Below are positions 51,476 to 60,694 of a stretch of DNA of 64,000 bases, one piece after another. The notes beneath the pieces were generated by a model, which did not search any database, was not told the origin of the DNA, and was given only the letters and a program-made list of their open reading frames with translations. The stretch lies in contig JAAFIW010000020.1 of the NCBI GenBank assembly GCA_013297875.1, forward strand, positions 1 through 64,000, read 5' to 3'. Origin of the DNA: Comamonadaceae bacterium (GTDB lineage: Bacteria; Pseudomonadota; Gammaproteobacteria; Burkholderiales; Burkholderiaceae_C). The stretch's first letter is position 1. Each line of letters starts with the position of its first letter. The position numbers and the translations under genes were made by a program.

Positions 51476-52848
51476 TGCGCGACCTCCCAGGTGGTGCCGG
51501 TGGGCGAGTCTTTCAGCACAATGCCCTGCGCCAGCAACTGGTTGCGAATCGCGTCCGCGCCGGCAAAGTCGCGGGCGCTCTTGGCGGCTGCGCGTTGGGC
51601 AATCAAGGCTTCAATGGCCGACGCATCGACCCCGGCACCGGCTTGCATGAAGGCCTTCGGGTCGCCTTGCAAGAGCCCCAGGCAGCCCCCCAGCGCTTTG
51701 AGCAGACCGGACAGCTCTGCCGACTGGCTGCGATTGACCTCGGCGGCCAGATCAAACAGCACAGCAACCGCTTCGGGCGTTGAAAAATCATTGTCCATGG
51801 CCGCTTTGAAGCGCGCGGCAAAAGGGTCGTTCCAGTTGATGGATACTGCTGGAGCAGCTACCAAATTGAGAGCGGTGTACAAGCGCTTCAAGGCATTGCG
51901 CGCATCGTGCAAATGCACGTCGCTGTAGTTCAGGTCGCTGCGGTAGTGGCTGCGAACGAGGAAGAAGCGAAGGGTTTCGGCGTCGAACTTTTCCAGCACC
52001 TCGCGGATGGTGAAAAAGTTGCCCAGGCTTTTGGACATTTTTTCGTTGTCGATGTTGACGAAACCGTTGTGCATCCAAACCGAAGCCAGTGGTACGCCGT
52101 TGGCACCCTCGCTTTGCGCGATCTCGTTTTCGTGGTGAGGGAACTGCAAGTCGGTACCGCCGCCGTGGATGTCGAAGGTTTTGCCCAGCAAGGCCTCTGA
52201 CATGGCCGAGCATTCGATGGCCCAGCCCGGGCGGCCCATGCCGTAGGCGCTGGGCCATTTGGCATCGTCGGGCTCGGTAGTTTTGGCAGACTTCCAGAGC
52301 ACAAAATCCAGCGGATCCTGCTTCTCGTCCAGTACCGCCACGCGCTGCCCGGCCTCCAACTCGTCGACATTTTTGCCCGACAGTTTTCCGTAGCCCACAA
52401 ACTTGCGAACGGCGTAGTTCACATCACCACTGGGTGCGCGGTAGGCCAGGCCCTTTTGCTCCAGCAAATCGACAATGCCAAGCATCTGACTGACGTAATC
52501 GGTCGCCCGCGGATCGTGTGTCGGGCGTTGGATGTCCAGTCGATCAAAGTCGCGGTACATCTCGTCGATCATGCGGTTGGTCAGCGCACGGATGGTTTCG
52601 CCGTTTTCCACCGCCCGGCGGATGATTTTGTCGTCAATGTCGGTAATGTTGCGCACAAACGTGACGCGCAGGCCGCTGACTTTGAGCCAGCGTTGCACCA
52701 CGTCAAACGCGACGTTGGATCGGGCATGCCCGGCGTGGCACAGGTCATACACCGTCATGCCACACACATACATCCGCACGTGGCCAGGCTCTATTGGAGA
52801 AAAATCTTCCAGTTCACGCGACAGCGTGTTGTAGATACGAAGGCTCAT
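51472..52848 (-). CDS. cysS: cysteinyl-tRNA synthetase
   Basis: 458 residues from the ATG at 52848. Class I synthetase: [19 protein letters not shown] has the zinc-binding Cys and the HIGH-like site; the KMSKSLGN loop and [15 protein letters not shown] are intact. It charges tRNA-Cys. A short segment [11 protein letters not shown] before the DFSTPEA region lies on a copy of the dispersed repeat head and core. ATGA overlap with the glycosylase gene downstream. Confidence 0.95.
   Translation of the reverse strand: MSLRIYNTLSRELEDFSPIEPGHVRMYVCGMTVYDLCHAGHARSNVAFDVVQRWLKVSGLRVTFVRNITDIDDKIIRRAVENGETIRALTNRMIDEMYRDFDRLDIQRPTHDPRATDYVSQMLGIVDLLEQKGLAYRAPSGDVNYAVRKFVGYGKLSGKNVDELEAGQRVAVLDEKQDPLDFVLWKSAKTTEPDDAKWPSAYGMGRPGWAIECSAMSEALLGKTFDIHGGGTDLQFPHHENEIAQSEGANGVPLASVWMHNGFVNIDNEKMSKSLGNFFTIREVLEKFDAETLRFFLVRSHYRSDLNYSDVHLHDARNALKRLYTALNLVAAPAVSINWNDPFAARFKAAMDNDFSTPEAVAVLFDLAAEVNRSQSAELSGLLKALGGCLGLLQGDPKAFMQAGAGVDASAIEALIAQRAAAKSARDFAGADAIRNQLLAQGIVLKDSPTGTTWEVAQ
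51841..51873 (-). repeat. partial dispersed element inside cysS, sense orientation
   Basis: Gene strand: GCTCTCAATTTGGTAGC then TGCTCCAGCA; the tail is missing. The core has CTCCAG where the consensus has CTTGAG. Confidence 0.55.
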
Positions 52849-52925
52849 GGGGTTCAGTTGGACGCCGGTCTGCGGGGTTTTCGCGGGGCGCAAAATCAGT
52901 AGGGTGTACGGGTAGGCGCTTGCCA

Positions 52926-52953
52926 GCGGGAAGGTTTGCACAAACCCTCCCGC
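52926..52953. promoter_or_regulatory. imperfect palindrome between cysS and the TPR gene
   Basis: GCGGGAAGGTTTG and CAAACCCTCCCGC form 13-bp arms with one mismatch and a 2-base centre. A TACAAT hexamer follows directly on the plus strand. Confidence 0.4.
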
Positions 52954-52974
52954 TACAATCCTGGTCAGTATAAA

Positions 52975-53020
52975 GCTGTCGCTGGCGGCGTGTCACGTCA
53001 AAATAACCCACAGCGACAGC
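52975..53020 (+). promoter_or_regulatory. leader hairpin of the TPR gene
   Basis: Perfect 10-bp arms GCTGTCGCTG and CAGCGACAGC are separated by 26 bases, just upstream of the start at 53058. It is probably in the 5' untranslated region. Confidence 0.4.
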
Positions 53021-53057
53021 ATCCAAATTCAGGTGCGAGATTTCACGAGGCTTGTTC

Positions 53058-54131
53058 ATGTTGTTTGCTCACAAAACCCACTTCACTCCATTCAAACCGA
53101 GCGGCAAAGCCATTCGTTTGCTGGCCTTCGCCGCCTTGTTGTGCTCGGGCGCTGCCTACGCGGACGACTACGGTGACGTAAACCAGTTGTTGCGCGCTGG
53201 CAAGCTGGCTGAAGCCCTGAGTCGGGCCGATCAATACCTGGCAGCCAAGCCACGCGATGCGCAGATGCGCTTTCTCAAGGGCGTGATTCAAACCGAAGCG
53301 GCCAAACCTCAAGATGCCATTACCACCTTCAGCAAGCTGACAGAAGACTACCCCGAACTGCCTGAGCCTTATAACAACCTGGCCGTTCTGTATGCCGGTC
53401 AAAGCCAGTTTGACAAGGCGCGTGCAGCCCTGGAGATGGCCATTCGTACCAACCCCAGCTATGCCACAGCGCACGAGAATCTGGGCGATGTTTATGCCAA
53501 GTTGGCCAGTCAGGCGTACAGCAAGGCCTTGCAACTGGATGGCGCAAACGCCGGGGTGCCTCCCAAGCTGGGTCTGATCCGCAGTATTCTCTCGCCCGAT
53601 GCAAAGGGCCAGAGGCCTACAAACACTGCGGCAGCAGCCACACCACCAGCCCCAGTTGCAGCACCCACGCCCGCACCGGCGGCCTCCGCTACAAAACCTG
53701 TAGCTGCTCCAGCAGCACCAGCAAGCGCAGCAGCAGCACCCGCACCGGCGGTCACCGCGCCTCCAGCACCACCGCCTGGCACCAGCAGCGCCAGCGACAA
53801 AGACGTGGAATCCGCCGTGCGCACATGGGCGGCCGCCTGGTCAGCCAAAGACATGAGCGGCTACCTTGCAGCGTATGGCCGGGACTTTGATCCACCCGGC
53901 AATCAGGCCCGCAAAGCCTGGGAAGAAGACCGTCGCAGCCGCATCATGGGCAAGTCACGCATCAGCGTGAAGCTGGCTGATTTGACAATCAATGTGACGG
54001 GCACCAAGGCCATTGCCAAATTCAAGCAGGAATACAGTGCTGACAGCCTGAACGTCAGCAGCCGCAAAACGCTGGAGCTGGTGCGCGCCGGCGACAGATG
54101 GGTCATTGTTCGGGAATCAACCGGCACGTGA
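53058..54131 (+). CDS. exported TPR protein with NTF2-like C-terminal domain
   Basis: About 357 residues from the ATG at 53058. A signal peptide (AIRLLAFAALLCSGAAYA) ends near residue 36. TPR-like helices (about 40-165) include AEALSRADQYLAAKPRDAQ and PYNNLAVLYAGQSQFDKARA. A long Pro/Ala linker (about 190-240) leads to a ~115-residue NTF2-like domain (VRTWAAAWSAKDMSGYLAAY). The same architecture is found beside L,D-transpeptidases, as here, so it probably supports cell-wall cross-linking. Confidence 0.82.
   Translation: MLFAHKTHFTPFKPSGKAIRLLAFAALLCSGAAYADDYGDVNQLLRAGKLAEALSRADQYLAAKPRDAQMRFLKGVIQTEAAKPQDAITTFSKLTEDYPELPEPYNNLAVLYAGQSQFDKARAALEMAIRTNPSYATAHENLGDVYAKLASQAYSKALQLDGANAGVPPKLGLIRSILSPDAKGQRPTNTAAAATPPAPVAAPTPAPAASATKPVAAPAAPASAAAAPAPAVTAPPAPPPGTSSASDKDVESAVRTWAAAWSAKDMSGYLAAYGRDFDPPGNQARKAWEEDRRSRIMGKSRISVKLADLTINVTGTKAIAKFKQEYSADSLNVSSRKTLELVRAGDRWVIVRESTGT
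53688..53716 (+). repeat. partial dispersed element in the TPR gene linker
   Basis: GCTACAAAACCTGTAGC then TGCTCCAGCA. It is sense and in frame (PVAAPAA), without the consensus TGA. Chance similarity in an Ala/Pro-rich linker is possible. Confidence 0.45.
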
Positions 54132-54192
54132 TGCTGCACAGACTGGCGCGCTTGCCTTGTGGCAACGTGCTCGTGCCTTCGGATTGTTTTCA

Positions 54193-55449
54193 ATGAGACG
54201 TCTCGCCCGTTTGGCGCCAACGCTGCTGGTTTGGGCAACCGTGTGTTGCCTGGCCTTTCCTGTTGGGTCGGCAACGCACCAAAGCAAGCAAAAAAACGCC
54301 GCACAAGCCGCCAAGGTGGTCAAGGCAGTAGCTGGTGATGGCGAAGCCCGCCTGATTGCCGTCTACCAGCTGATCGGCCAAGGTAAGTCCCGTCAGGCAC
54401 TGGCGATGGCCCAGATCCTGGCGCAAGACCATCCAAACTTTCAGCTTGCACAGCTAGTACTGGGCGATTTGCTGTCTGCACAAACCAGGCCCGTGCTTCG
54501 CCTGGGTGATGTACCGGCTCAAACCGCCCAGGAGGGCGCAGGCGTGCTGGCGGAGTTGCGCGAAGAGTCGCAGCAACGCCTGAAGGCCTTGCGGGAACGC
54601 CCACCGGCGGGGGCGATACCGTCTGCATTTGTGTCCCTGTCGGCGCGCAACCGGCACGCCATTGCGGTGGACGCCTCGCGTTCACGTCTGTACCTGTTTG
54701 AAAACAAGGGCGGCAACTTGACCCTGATGGCCGACTACTACATTTCGCTGGGTAAAACAGGGGTTGAAAAGTCCGTGGAAGGTGATTTGCGCACGCCGCT
54801 GGGCGTTTACTTCGTCACCAGCAACCTCGATCCGAAGTCGCTCAAAGACTTTTACGGTGCCGGTGCCCTGCCCATCAATTATCCCAACCCCTTTGATGTG
54901 CGGCGCGGCAAAACGGGCAGCGGCATCTGGCTGCACGGCACACCCCCCAACCAGTATTCGCGGGCCCCCAGGGCCACCGACGGTTGCGTGGTGTTGGCCA
55001 ACGCCGACCTGACCCACATCATTAAAACCGTGGAGATACGCACCACGCCAGTGGTGATTGCACAAAGCCTGGTGTGGACCACGCCTCAAAGTCTGATAGC
55101 ACCTGCGCGCAGTTTCGAAGTGGCACTGGACGCCTGGCGACGCGCCAAAAGCAGCGGGAACCTGGAGCGGGTGCGTAGCTTCTACACAGCAGATTTTTCC
55201 GGCAACGGCAAGCCCTTGCCCGATTGGCTACCTGGCCTGCAGCGTGACCTGGAACGAGCTGCCGGCAAAGAGCTGCTACTCAAAGACCTGTCTTTGCTGC
55301 GCTACCCTGAGCCCCAGGAAACCATGGTGGTAACCTTTGGCGAAGTGCTTGCAGGCACCTCAAAAGGTGTGGTTCGCCGTCAATACTGGACGCGCAACAC
55401 GGACTCAAACGGTTCCTGGAAGATTTTTTTTGAAGGAGTTATTGGATGA
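54193..55449 (+). CDS. L,D-transpeptidase (YkuD family)
   Basis: About 418 residues from the ATG at 54193. An N-terminal hydrophobic export segment (LAPTLLVWATVCCLAFPVGSA) is followed by a helical part and the YkuD domain (about 155-300): HAIAVDASRSRLYLFEN, then WLHGTPPNQYSRAPRATDGC with the catalytic His and Cys. A C-terminal NTF2-like domain follows. It makes 3-3 murein cross-links or anchors proteins. It overlaps the next gene by four bases (ATGA). Confidence 0.87.
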   Translation: MRRLARLAPTLLVWATVCCLAFPVGSATHQSKQKNAAQAAKVVKAVAGDGEARLIAVYQLIGQGKSRQALAMAQILAQDHPNFQLAQLVLGDLLSAQTRPVLRLGDVPAQTAQEGAGVLAELREESQQRLKALRERPPAGAIPSAFVSLSARNRHAIAVDASRSRLYLFENKGGNLTLMADYYISLGKTGVEKSVEGDLRTPLGVYFVTSNLDPKSLKDFYGAGALPINYPNPFDVRRGKTGSGIWLHGTPPNQYSRAPRATDGCVVLANADLTHIIKTVEIRTTPVVIAQSLVWTTPQSLIAPARSFEVALDAWRRAKSSGNLERVRSFYTADFSGNGKPLPDWLPGLQRDLERAAGKELLLKDLSLLRYPEPQETMVVTFGEVLAGTSKGVVRRQYWTRNTDSNGSWKIFFEGVIG

Positions 55450-56135
55450 CCACACAACACAACACCCTGACCCGCCGCGTGGCCACTATGGCCCTGACCG
55501 CTGGACTTTTCGCCACCAGCCTGGCTTGGGCCAACGACGCGCCCCGCGTGAAGTTCGATACGTCGATGGGCGAAATTCTGGTCGAGGTCTATCCTGATAA
55601 AGCGCCCAAAACCGTCGAGAATTTTCTGCAATACGTCAAGGACAAGCACTACGACGGCACTATTTTTCACCGCGTGATTGAAAACTTCATGGTGCAGGGC
55701 GGCGGATTTGATGCCAGCTATGTGCAAAAACCGGTGCGCCCGCCGGTGGTACACGAAGGCCGCGAAGCGCTGGGCAAAGGCGGCTCGAAAAACGTGGTGG
55801 GCACACTGGCCATGGCGCGCACGAATGACCCCAACTCCGCCACTTCGCAGTTTTTCATCAACGTGAAAGACAACGCATTTCTAGACCCCACCGTCATTCC
55901 GCCCGGCGACCCGGTTGCCAAGTTTGAGTTTGGCGGTCGCACTTATGAAAACGTGCCCCGCGCCAACCTGGTTAATAACCCCCAGCTGTTTGGCTACACC
56001 GTGTTTGGCAAGGTCATCAAAGGCATGGACGTGGTTGAAAAAATCAAGGCCACGCCCACCGGCCCTGGCGGCCCCTTCCCAGGCGATGCCCCCAAAACCC
56101 AGGTGCTGATCAAAAGCGCCACGCTGATCAAGTAA
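55446..56135 (+). CDS. ppiA: periplasmic peptidyl-prolyl isomerase, cyclophilin type
   Basis: 229 residues with a signal peptide ([21 protein letters not shown]). The cyclophilin core follows: [34 protein letters not shown] region of about 30 residues more than in the cytoplasmic paralog next door lies around [19 protein letters not shown] and PTVIPPGDP. Assists folding in the periplasm. Overlaps the L,D-transpeptidase gene by four bases. Confidence 0.9.
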   Translation: MTTQHNTLTRRVATMALTAGLFATSLAWANDAPRVKFDTSMGEILVEVYPDKAPKTVENFLQYVKDKHYDGTIFHRVIENFMVQGGGFDASYVQKPVRPPVVHEGREALGKGGSKNVVGTLAMARTNDPNSATSQFFINVKDNAFLDPTVIPPGDPVAKFEFGGRTYENVPRANLVNNPQLFGYTVFGKVIKGMDVVEKIKATPTGPGGPFPGDAPKTQVLIKSATLIK

Positions 56136-56155
56136 ACCCCAACCCCAAAGCCTTT

Positions 56156-56662
56156 ATGAACAACCCAAAAGTCGAACTGCACATCATGGATCACGGCGTG
56201 ATCACGCTGGAACTGGATGCTGACAAAGCCCCCAAGTCGGTGGCCAATTTCTTGAGCTACGTGAACAAGGGCCACTACAACAAAACCATTTTTCACCGGG
56301 TGATTCCGGGCTTCATGGTGCAAGGCGGCGGCTTCGAGCCCGGCATGACGCAAAAACCCACCGACGCCACCATCGAAAACGAAGCAAACAACGGTTTGAA
56401 AAACGATCACTACACCGTGGCCATGGCCCGCACCAATGAACCGCATTCGGCCAGCTCCCAGTTCTTCATCAACGTCGCCAAAAATGATTTTCTGAATCAC
56501 ACCGCGCCCTCCGCTCAGGGCTGGGGCTATGCCGTGTTTGGCAAAGTGGTGGCGGGCACCGAGGTGGTCGACAAAATCAAGGCCGTCAAAACCGGACGCA
56601 AAGGCTTTCATGACGACGTGCCCAAAGACGACGTGATCATTGAAAAAGCGGTGGTGGTCTAA
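56156..56662 (+). CDS. ppiB: cytoplasmic peptidyl-prolyl isomerase, cyclophilin type
   Basis: 168 residues without a signal peptide. [15 protein letters not shown] (catalytic Arg), [18 protein letters not shown] and [13 protein letters not shown] are typical PpiB sequences. Twenty bp after ppiA and 3 bp before lpxH, so a single transcript is likely. Confidence 0.94.
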   Translation: MNNPKVELHIMDHGVITLELDADKAPKSVANFLSYVNKGHYNKTIFHRVIPGFMVQGGGFEPGMTQKPTDATIENEANNGLKNDHYTVAMARTNEPHSASSQFFINVAKNDFLNHTAPSAQGWGYAVFGKVVAGTEVVDKIKAVKTGRKGFHDDVPKDDVIIEKAVVV

Positions 56663-56665
56663 ACC

Positions 56666-57496
56666 TTGACCCCCGTCGCCACGCAGGCTCAGGTGCTACA
56701 GGCACCCGCCTCGTGGCGAACCCTTGACTTCATCTCCGACCTGCACCTGCAGGTCGACCAGCGGGCGACGTTTGAAGCCTGGCAGGTGTGGATGCAGACC
56801 ACGCCCGCAGACGCCCTTTTCATCCTGGGTGATTTGTTTGAAGTCTGGGTGGGCGACGATGCCGCCTCGCCCGGCAGCTTTGAAGCCGAATGCATCGCCG
56901 TGCTGCGCGCTGCAGCGCAAACCCGCGCCATCTTCGTCATGCACGGCAACCGCGACTTTTTGCTGGGCACGGGCTTTACCGAGCAAGCCCAGGTCACGCT
57001 GCTGGCTGACCCCACGGTTTTGATATTCGCTGGCCAGCGCTGGCTGCTCAGCCATGGCGACGCCTGGTGCCTGGCCGATGTGGACTACCAGGCCTTTCGC
57101 CTGCAGGTGCGCAGCGCCGGGTGGCAGCACAACTTTTTAAGCCAACCGCTGGACAAGCGCCGCGCCATCGCCCAGGATCTGCGCAACCAGAGCGAGCAGC
57201 GCAAAGGCAGCCAGACCGTTGCCGACTGGGCCGATGTAGACACTGCCACCGCACGCCAGGCCTTGCAACACGCCGGTGCCCGCACCCTGATTCACGGCCA
57301 CACCCACCGCCCGGCTGACCACGATCTAGGCGACAACTTGCACCGCGTGGTGCTCAGCGACTGGGACGCCAGCGCCCTGCCCCCGCGCCTACAGGCGCTG
57401 CGACTGACGGCCCAGGGCTTGCAGCGCCGCCCATTGGCACCAGATGCAGGCCATGATCATGAACAAGCCCAAGGCCGTACAACGCCGCCTGATTGA
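56666..57496 (+). CDS. lpxH: UDP-2,3-diacylglucosamine diphosphatase
   Basis: 276 residues if started at the TTG at 56666, three bases after the ppiB stop; no better ATG precedes FISDLHL. Metallophosphatase motifs: SDLHL, GDLFEVWVGDD, MHGNRDF, LSHGD and HGHTHRP. It removes UMP from UDP-diacylglucosamine to give lipid X in lipid A synthesis. The end overlaps the start of mtfA by 53 bp. Confidence 0.92.
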   Translation: MTPVATQAQVLQAPASWRTLDFISDLHLQVDQRATFEAWQVWMQTTPADALFILGDLFEVWVGDDAASPGSFEAECIAVLRAAAQTRAIFVMHGNRDFLLGTGFTEQAQVTLLADPTVLIFAGQRWLLSHGDAWCLADVDYQAFRLQVRSAGWQHNFLSQPLDKRRAIAQDLRNQSEQRKGSQTVADWADVDTATARQALQHAGARTLIHGHTHRPADHDLGDNLHRVVLSDWDASALPPRLQALRLTAQGLQRRPLAPDAGHDHEQAQGRTTPPD

Positions 57497-58358
57497 GCAA
57501 CTGGCCCCGCTGTGGCAGGCTGGGCAGCGCCTGGTGGGCATGGCACCACCGGTACCGCCCGTTCCGCCTGCGCTGTGGCACACCGTGCTGCGCCAGCACA
57601 GCTTTTTGCAACACCTGACCCTGCCCGAACAAGCCGGTTTGCAGCACTTGGCAGCCCGGTTTTTAGACAGCAAGGAATTCACCGGTGCCAATGGCCTGGT
57701 CATCACCGACGAAATGGCCCTGACGATTGCCGTTCAGGCCGTGCTGCCCCTGCTCTACCTGGGCCGCCCCGGCGAAAAATTCCCCGCCCGCCGCTGGAGC
57801 CCCCGCCATGCGCTCAGCTGGTACGACGACTTCGTCGGCATCGTGGTGCACCCCGGCCCGGTGCTGGCCCGCCGCACCAAGACCGACGCCGCCGGCGTGG
57901 TTCACCAATACGGCGAAGCCCTGGCCGGCGAAGCCATGCAAGGCGGCCCTGTCACCCTCAGCTGGCAAGACGTCGCCAGTGCCAGCACCCAGGCCCACAG
58001 CGGCTACAACCTCGTCATTCACGAGTTTGCCCACAAGCTGGACATGCAGGACGGCGCTGCCGACGGTTGCCCGCCGCTGCCCCCCCACTTCGCCGGCACC
58101 CGCGGCCCACGCTCGGCCCGCAAGCACTGGGACACCGTGATGCAAGCCGCCTACGAGCAACTGCGAGACCAACTCAGCCTGGCAGACCGCTTCGGCGCTG
58201 AGCCACCCTGGCTCAACAGCTACGGTGCCACCCACATCAGCGAATTCTTCGCTGTCGCCTGCGAAGCCTATTTCGTCAACCGCCAGCGCCTGGCACAAGA
58301 CTTTGCGCCGCTGGTGTCGCTGTTTGACGCGTTTTTCAGGCCGGGTAAAGCTGGCTGA
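57444..58358 (+). CDS. mtfA: M90 family zinc metallopeptidase, MtfA-like
   Basis: 304 residues from the ATG at 57444; ATGs at 57453 and 57459 are also possible, and all lie inside lpxH. The zinc site VIHEFAHKLDMQDG (HExxH) and the downstream Glu in SEFFAVACEAYF are clear. E. coli MtfA binds the Mlc repressor and has peptidase activity. The role here is unproven. Confidence 0.88.
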   Translation: MQAMIMNKPKAVQRRLIEQLAPLWQAGQRLVGMAPPVPPVPPALWHTVLRQHSFLQHLTLPEQAGLQHLAARFLDSKEFTGANGLVITDEMALTIAVQAVLPLLYLGRPGEKFPARRWSPRHALSWYDDFVGIVVHPGPVLARRTKTDAAGVVHQYGEALAGEAMQGGPVTLSWQDVASASTQAHSGYNLVIHEFAHKLDMQDGAADGCPPLPPHFAGTRGPRSARKHWDTVMQAAYEQLRDQLSLADRFGAEPPWLNSYGATHISEFFAVACEAYFVNRQRLAQDFAPLVSLFDAFFRPGKAG

Positions 58359-58463
58359 ACTCAAACCAGCTGAAAGAAGCAATCGCTTCGGGATAGGGCT
58401 TTCCACAAGTCAGATGTCGGCCTCAGTTTGCCTGCAGATGAATCGTTGTCAGAGTTCGAAAAT

Positions 58464-58520
58464 GCTACTATTTATATAGCAGCTTGAGCAATGAATACTT
58501 GGGCGGGATACCCAAACTGT
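58464..58520 (+). repeat. dispersed TGCTTGAGCA element, intergenic copy
   Basis: GCTACTATTTATATAGC, core AGCTTGAGCA, then CTTGGGCGGG. It is in the gap between convergent mtfA and the glycosyltransferase gene. Confidence 0.75.
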
Positions 58521-58596
58521 ACCAACCACCGGCCTTCACCCCTGCCCTCTTTTCGCGCGCGAGAGACGGAGTCAAGCCGCAAGCGCGTGTCATCTG

Positions 58597-59898
58597 TCAT
58601 CGGTTGTTTCGACCTTCGGCCAAATGCTCCACCCACCGCGCATACTGGGGGTAGACGGTGGCGGTGTCGTAGGCGTGGCTGAAAAGTTGGCGAGCGCGGT
58701 AGGCGGCGGCTTGGTGTTCGCTGGGGTTTGCCAGCAGGCGCTGTATGCAGCTGGCCCAGGCAGCCGGGTTGCCGGGGGGCAGATTCCAGCCGATGCCTTG
58801 CGCGGCCACCAGCTCAGCCAGCTCACCTTGCAGGCTGTTGAACAAGGGCAGGCCATGCCCGATGTAGTCAAAGGGTTTGTTGGGCAGTCTTTGTCGGCCT
58901 TCGTACCCGTACGCGGCCACGCCGACCCAGGCGTGGGCAAGCACGGCCGCCAGCTGCGGGGCCGCTACCCAGCCGGTGAACAGCACATTGGGCAAGCCGG
59001 CCGCCAGCTCACGCAGCCGGGGCGCTTGTTCGCCGTCGCCAGCCAGCACCCACAGGGGTTGGCTAATGCCCTCGTTGTGCAGCAAGCGGGCGGTGGCGAC
59101 CACGGTTTCCAGGTCGTAGCTGTGGCCAAAAACACCGGCAAACACGGCCAACCGAACGCCCGCCTGCACATGCGGCTTGAGCGCCTGGGGCAAATCGTCA
59201 AACACGAGCGCGGTGGGCGCGGTGTTGCCCAGTGGAAACACGGCGTCCAGCGAATGGGCCGCGCGCCCCGCGATGGCAAGACCCCATTTTTGATAGCTGC
59301 TTGAGCAGGCCAGTACTGCACTAGCGCCCGATAAGGCTTGAAAAGCCAAGCGGCGGTAGGGCGACAGCAGGGCTTTTGCCAACGGGCGCAAAGATGGCGG
59401 CGCAACGGTGTAAAACACATCGGGCCACAGGTCGCGCACATCCAACGCCACGGGCAGGCCGTGGAGCTTGCCAAACGCGGTGGCGGCGGCGGCCAGCTCC
59501 AACGTGGGAAGGGCGCAGACGATGGCGTCGGGCATGGCATCACCATCAGCCAGACGGCGGCGAGCCTGGCGCTCAAAGTCGCGCGCCGCGCAGCGGTGAT
59601 CCCACAGGCGGGCCAGCGACACGTTGCGGCGGTAGCCAGGGCTTTGCAGAAAACGGATGCGGTAGCCGCCCTCCCCAGGCACGCCCACGTCCAGATAAGG
59701 TGCCTGCGCCTGGGGCCAGTGCTCGTGGGTCATGTGGTCAAAGCTGCCGGTCCACCAAGTGACCACATGGCCGCGGTCGGCCAGGGCCTGCGCCAGCAAA
59801 CCGGTGCGCAGCAAAGGCCGCGCGCCTTCCACCGGCAGGGGCTCCCCGGTGGTGATGAGCCAGATGTTCAGCGCATCAAAAAGCGGCACAGCGTTCAT
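58597..59898 (-). CDS. glycosyltransferase, GT4 (WbuB-like)
   Basis: 433 residues. N-terminal IWLITTGEPLPVEG and VTWWTGSFDHMTHEHW, then DVRDLWPDVFY, are seen in GT4 enzymes of polysaccharide/O-antigen synthesis. The C-terminal nucleotide-sugar domain has VFAGVFGHSYDLETVV, the phosphate region NKPFDYIGHGLPLF and the expected spacing. A short part (ACSSSYQKWG) coincides with a dispersed repeat copy. No neighbouring polysaccharide genes, so the acceptor is unknown. Confidence 0.86.
   Translation of the reverse strand: MNAVPLFDALNIWLITTGEPLPVEGARPLLRTGLLAQALADRGHVVTWWTGSFDHMTHEHWPQAQAPYLDVGVPGEGGYRIRFLQSPGYRRNVSLARLWDHRCAARDFERQARRRLADGDAMPDAIVCALPTLELAAAATAFGKLHGLPVALDVRDLWPDVFYTVAPPSLRPLAKALLSPYRRLAFQALSGASAVLACSSSYQKWGLAIAGRAAHSLDAVFPLGNTAPTALVFDDLPQALKPHVQAGVRLAVFAGVFGHSYDLETVVATARLLHNEGISQPLWVLAGDGEQAPRLRELAAGLPNVLFTGWVAAPQLAAVLAHAWVGVAAYGYEGRQRLPNKPFDYIGHGLPLFNSLQGELAELVAAQGIGWNLPPGNPAAWASCIQRLLANPSEHQAAAYRARQLFSHAYDTATVYPQYARWVEHLAEGRNNR
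59285..59345 (+). repeat. dispersed element copy inside the glycosyltransferase gene, antisense
   Basis: CATTTTTGATAGC, TGCTTGAGCA, then CCCGATAAGGCTTG with a diverged tail. It is read through from the opposite strand. Confidence 0.6.
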
Positions 59899-60025
59899 GT
59901 AGGGGAGAGTGTATGGACAGGAGCAGAGTCAACTGCAGAAATTTGTCCTCAGCCTGTCGCTCAAAAACCTGCATTCGAGCGGATATGCAGCCAAGAGCTG
60001 TTTACCCACGGAGTCGCTCCAACCA

Positions 60026-60694
60026 CTACGGTGCAGTGGCGGTGTAGATCACAATGTTGCCGTAGGTTCCCGTAGACAGGCTTGATGGGACATAGGCCGC
60101 GTTGTAAGTAAAACTTCCGTTGAGTGTTACCAGTTGAGGCACGGCAGTGGATACCAAGCCGTTGCAGGTGCTGAGGTTAGCCCCCGGATGCTGCACGCCG
60201 CCTGCTGCGCTGACCACCTGGATGTCAGCCCGACCAGGAATGCCGCCCGCCGTGACGGTGGGGGCAAACGGGGTTGCAGCGGGCAACGGTGCCAAGGTGC
60301 ATGTCAATGTGGTGCCCGCGACGTTAGTCCAAGCGCTCACTGCGAGCACACCCGCGCTGGTGGCGGGGTTGGTCGTCGTGATGGTGGTCGCGAAACCAGG
60401 CGGTTGCGCGCCAGCATAGGGCCGGGAATTGCCCGGCGTTCCAGCAACCAGCGGGTTTAGACCCAGCGTAAACGTCACGTCGCTTTGACTTGCATCGGCA
60501 GCTCCCACACGCAGGAACAAGTACTTGCTGATGCCAATTGAAAACCGCAGCGATGCGTTGGCAATCAGGGTGCCGGTGTTTCCCGTCACGGTCGCTTGAT
60601 CCGCCTGCGCGATGCGTGCATCCAGCGTCACAAAAGCCAGCACGGCCAGCAGTTGACAAATACGCTTGGGTTGGGGCGTTTCGCGCAGGATCAT
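60026..60694 (-). CDS. secreted pilin/adhesin-like subunit
   Basis: 222 residues. A signal peptide (ICQLLAVLAFVTLDARIAQA) leads to a Gly/Thr/Ala-rich beta-sandwich-like protein with two Cys residues. It ends TGTYGNIVIYTATAP. It is a distant paralog of the two tandem subunits at 62778 and 63464 (shared QHPG-N-CNG and the YGN-V-YTATAP end). The ATG overlaps the chaperone-like gene by four bases. Last gene of the leftward operon. Confidence 0.75.
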   Translation of the reverse strand: MILRETPQPKRICQLLAVLAFVTLDARIAQADQATVTGNTGTLIANASLRFSIGISKYLFLRVGAADASQSDVTFTLGLNPLVAGTPGNSRPYAGAQPPGFATTITTTNPATSAGVLAVSAWTNVAGTTLTCTLAPLPAATPFAPTVTAGGIPGRADIQVVSAAGGVQHPGANLSTCNGLVSTAVPQLVTLNGSFTYNAAYVPSSLSTGTYGNIVIYTATAP

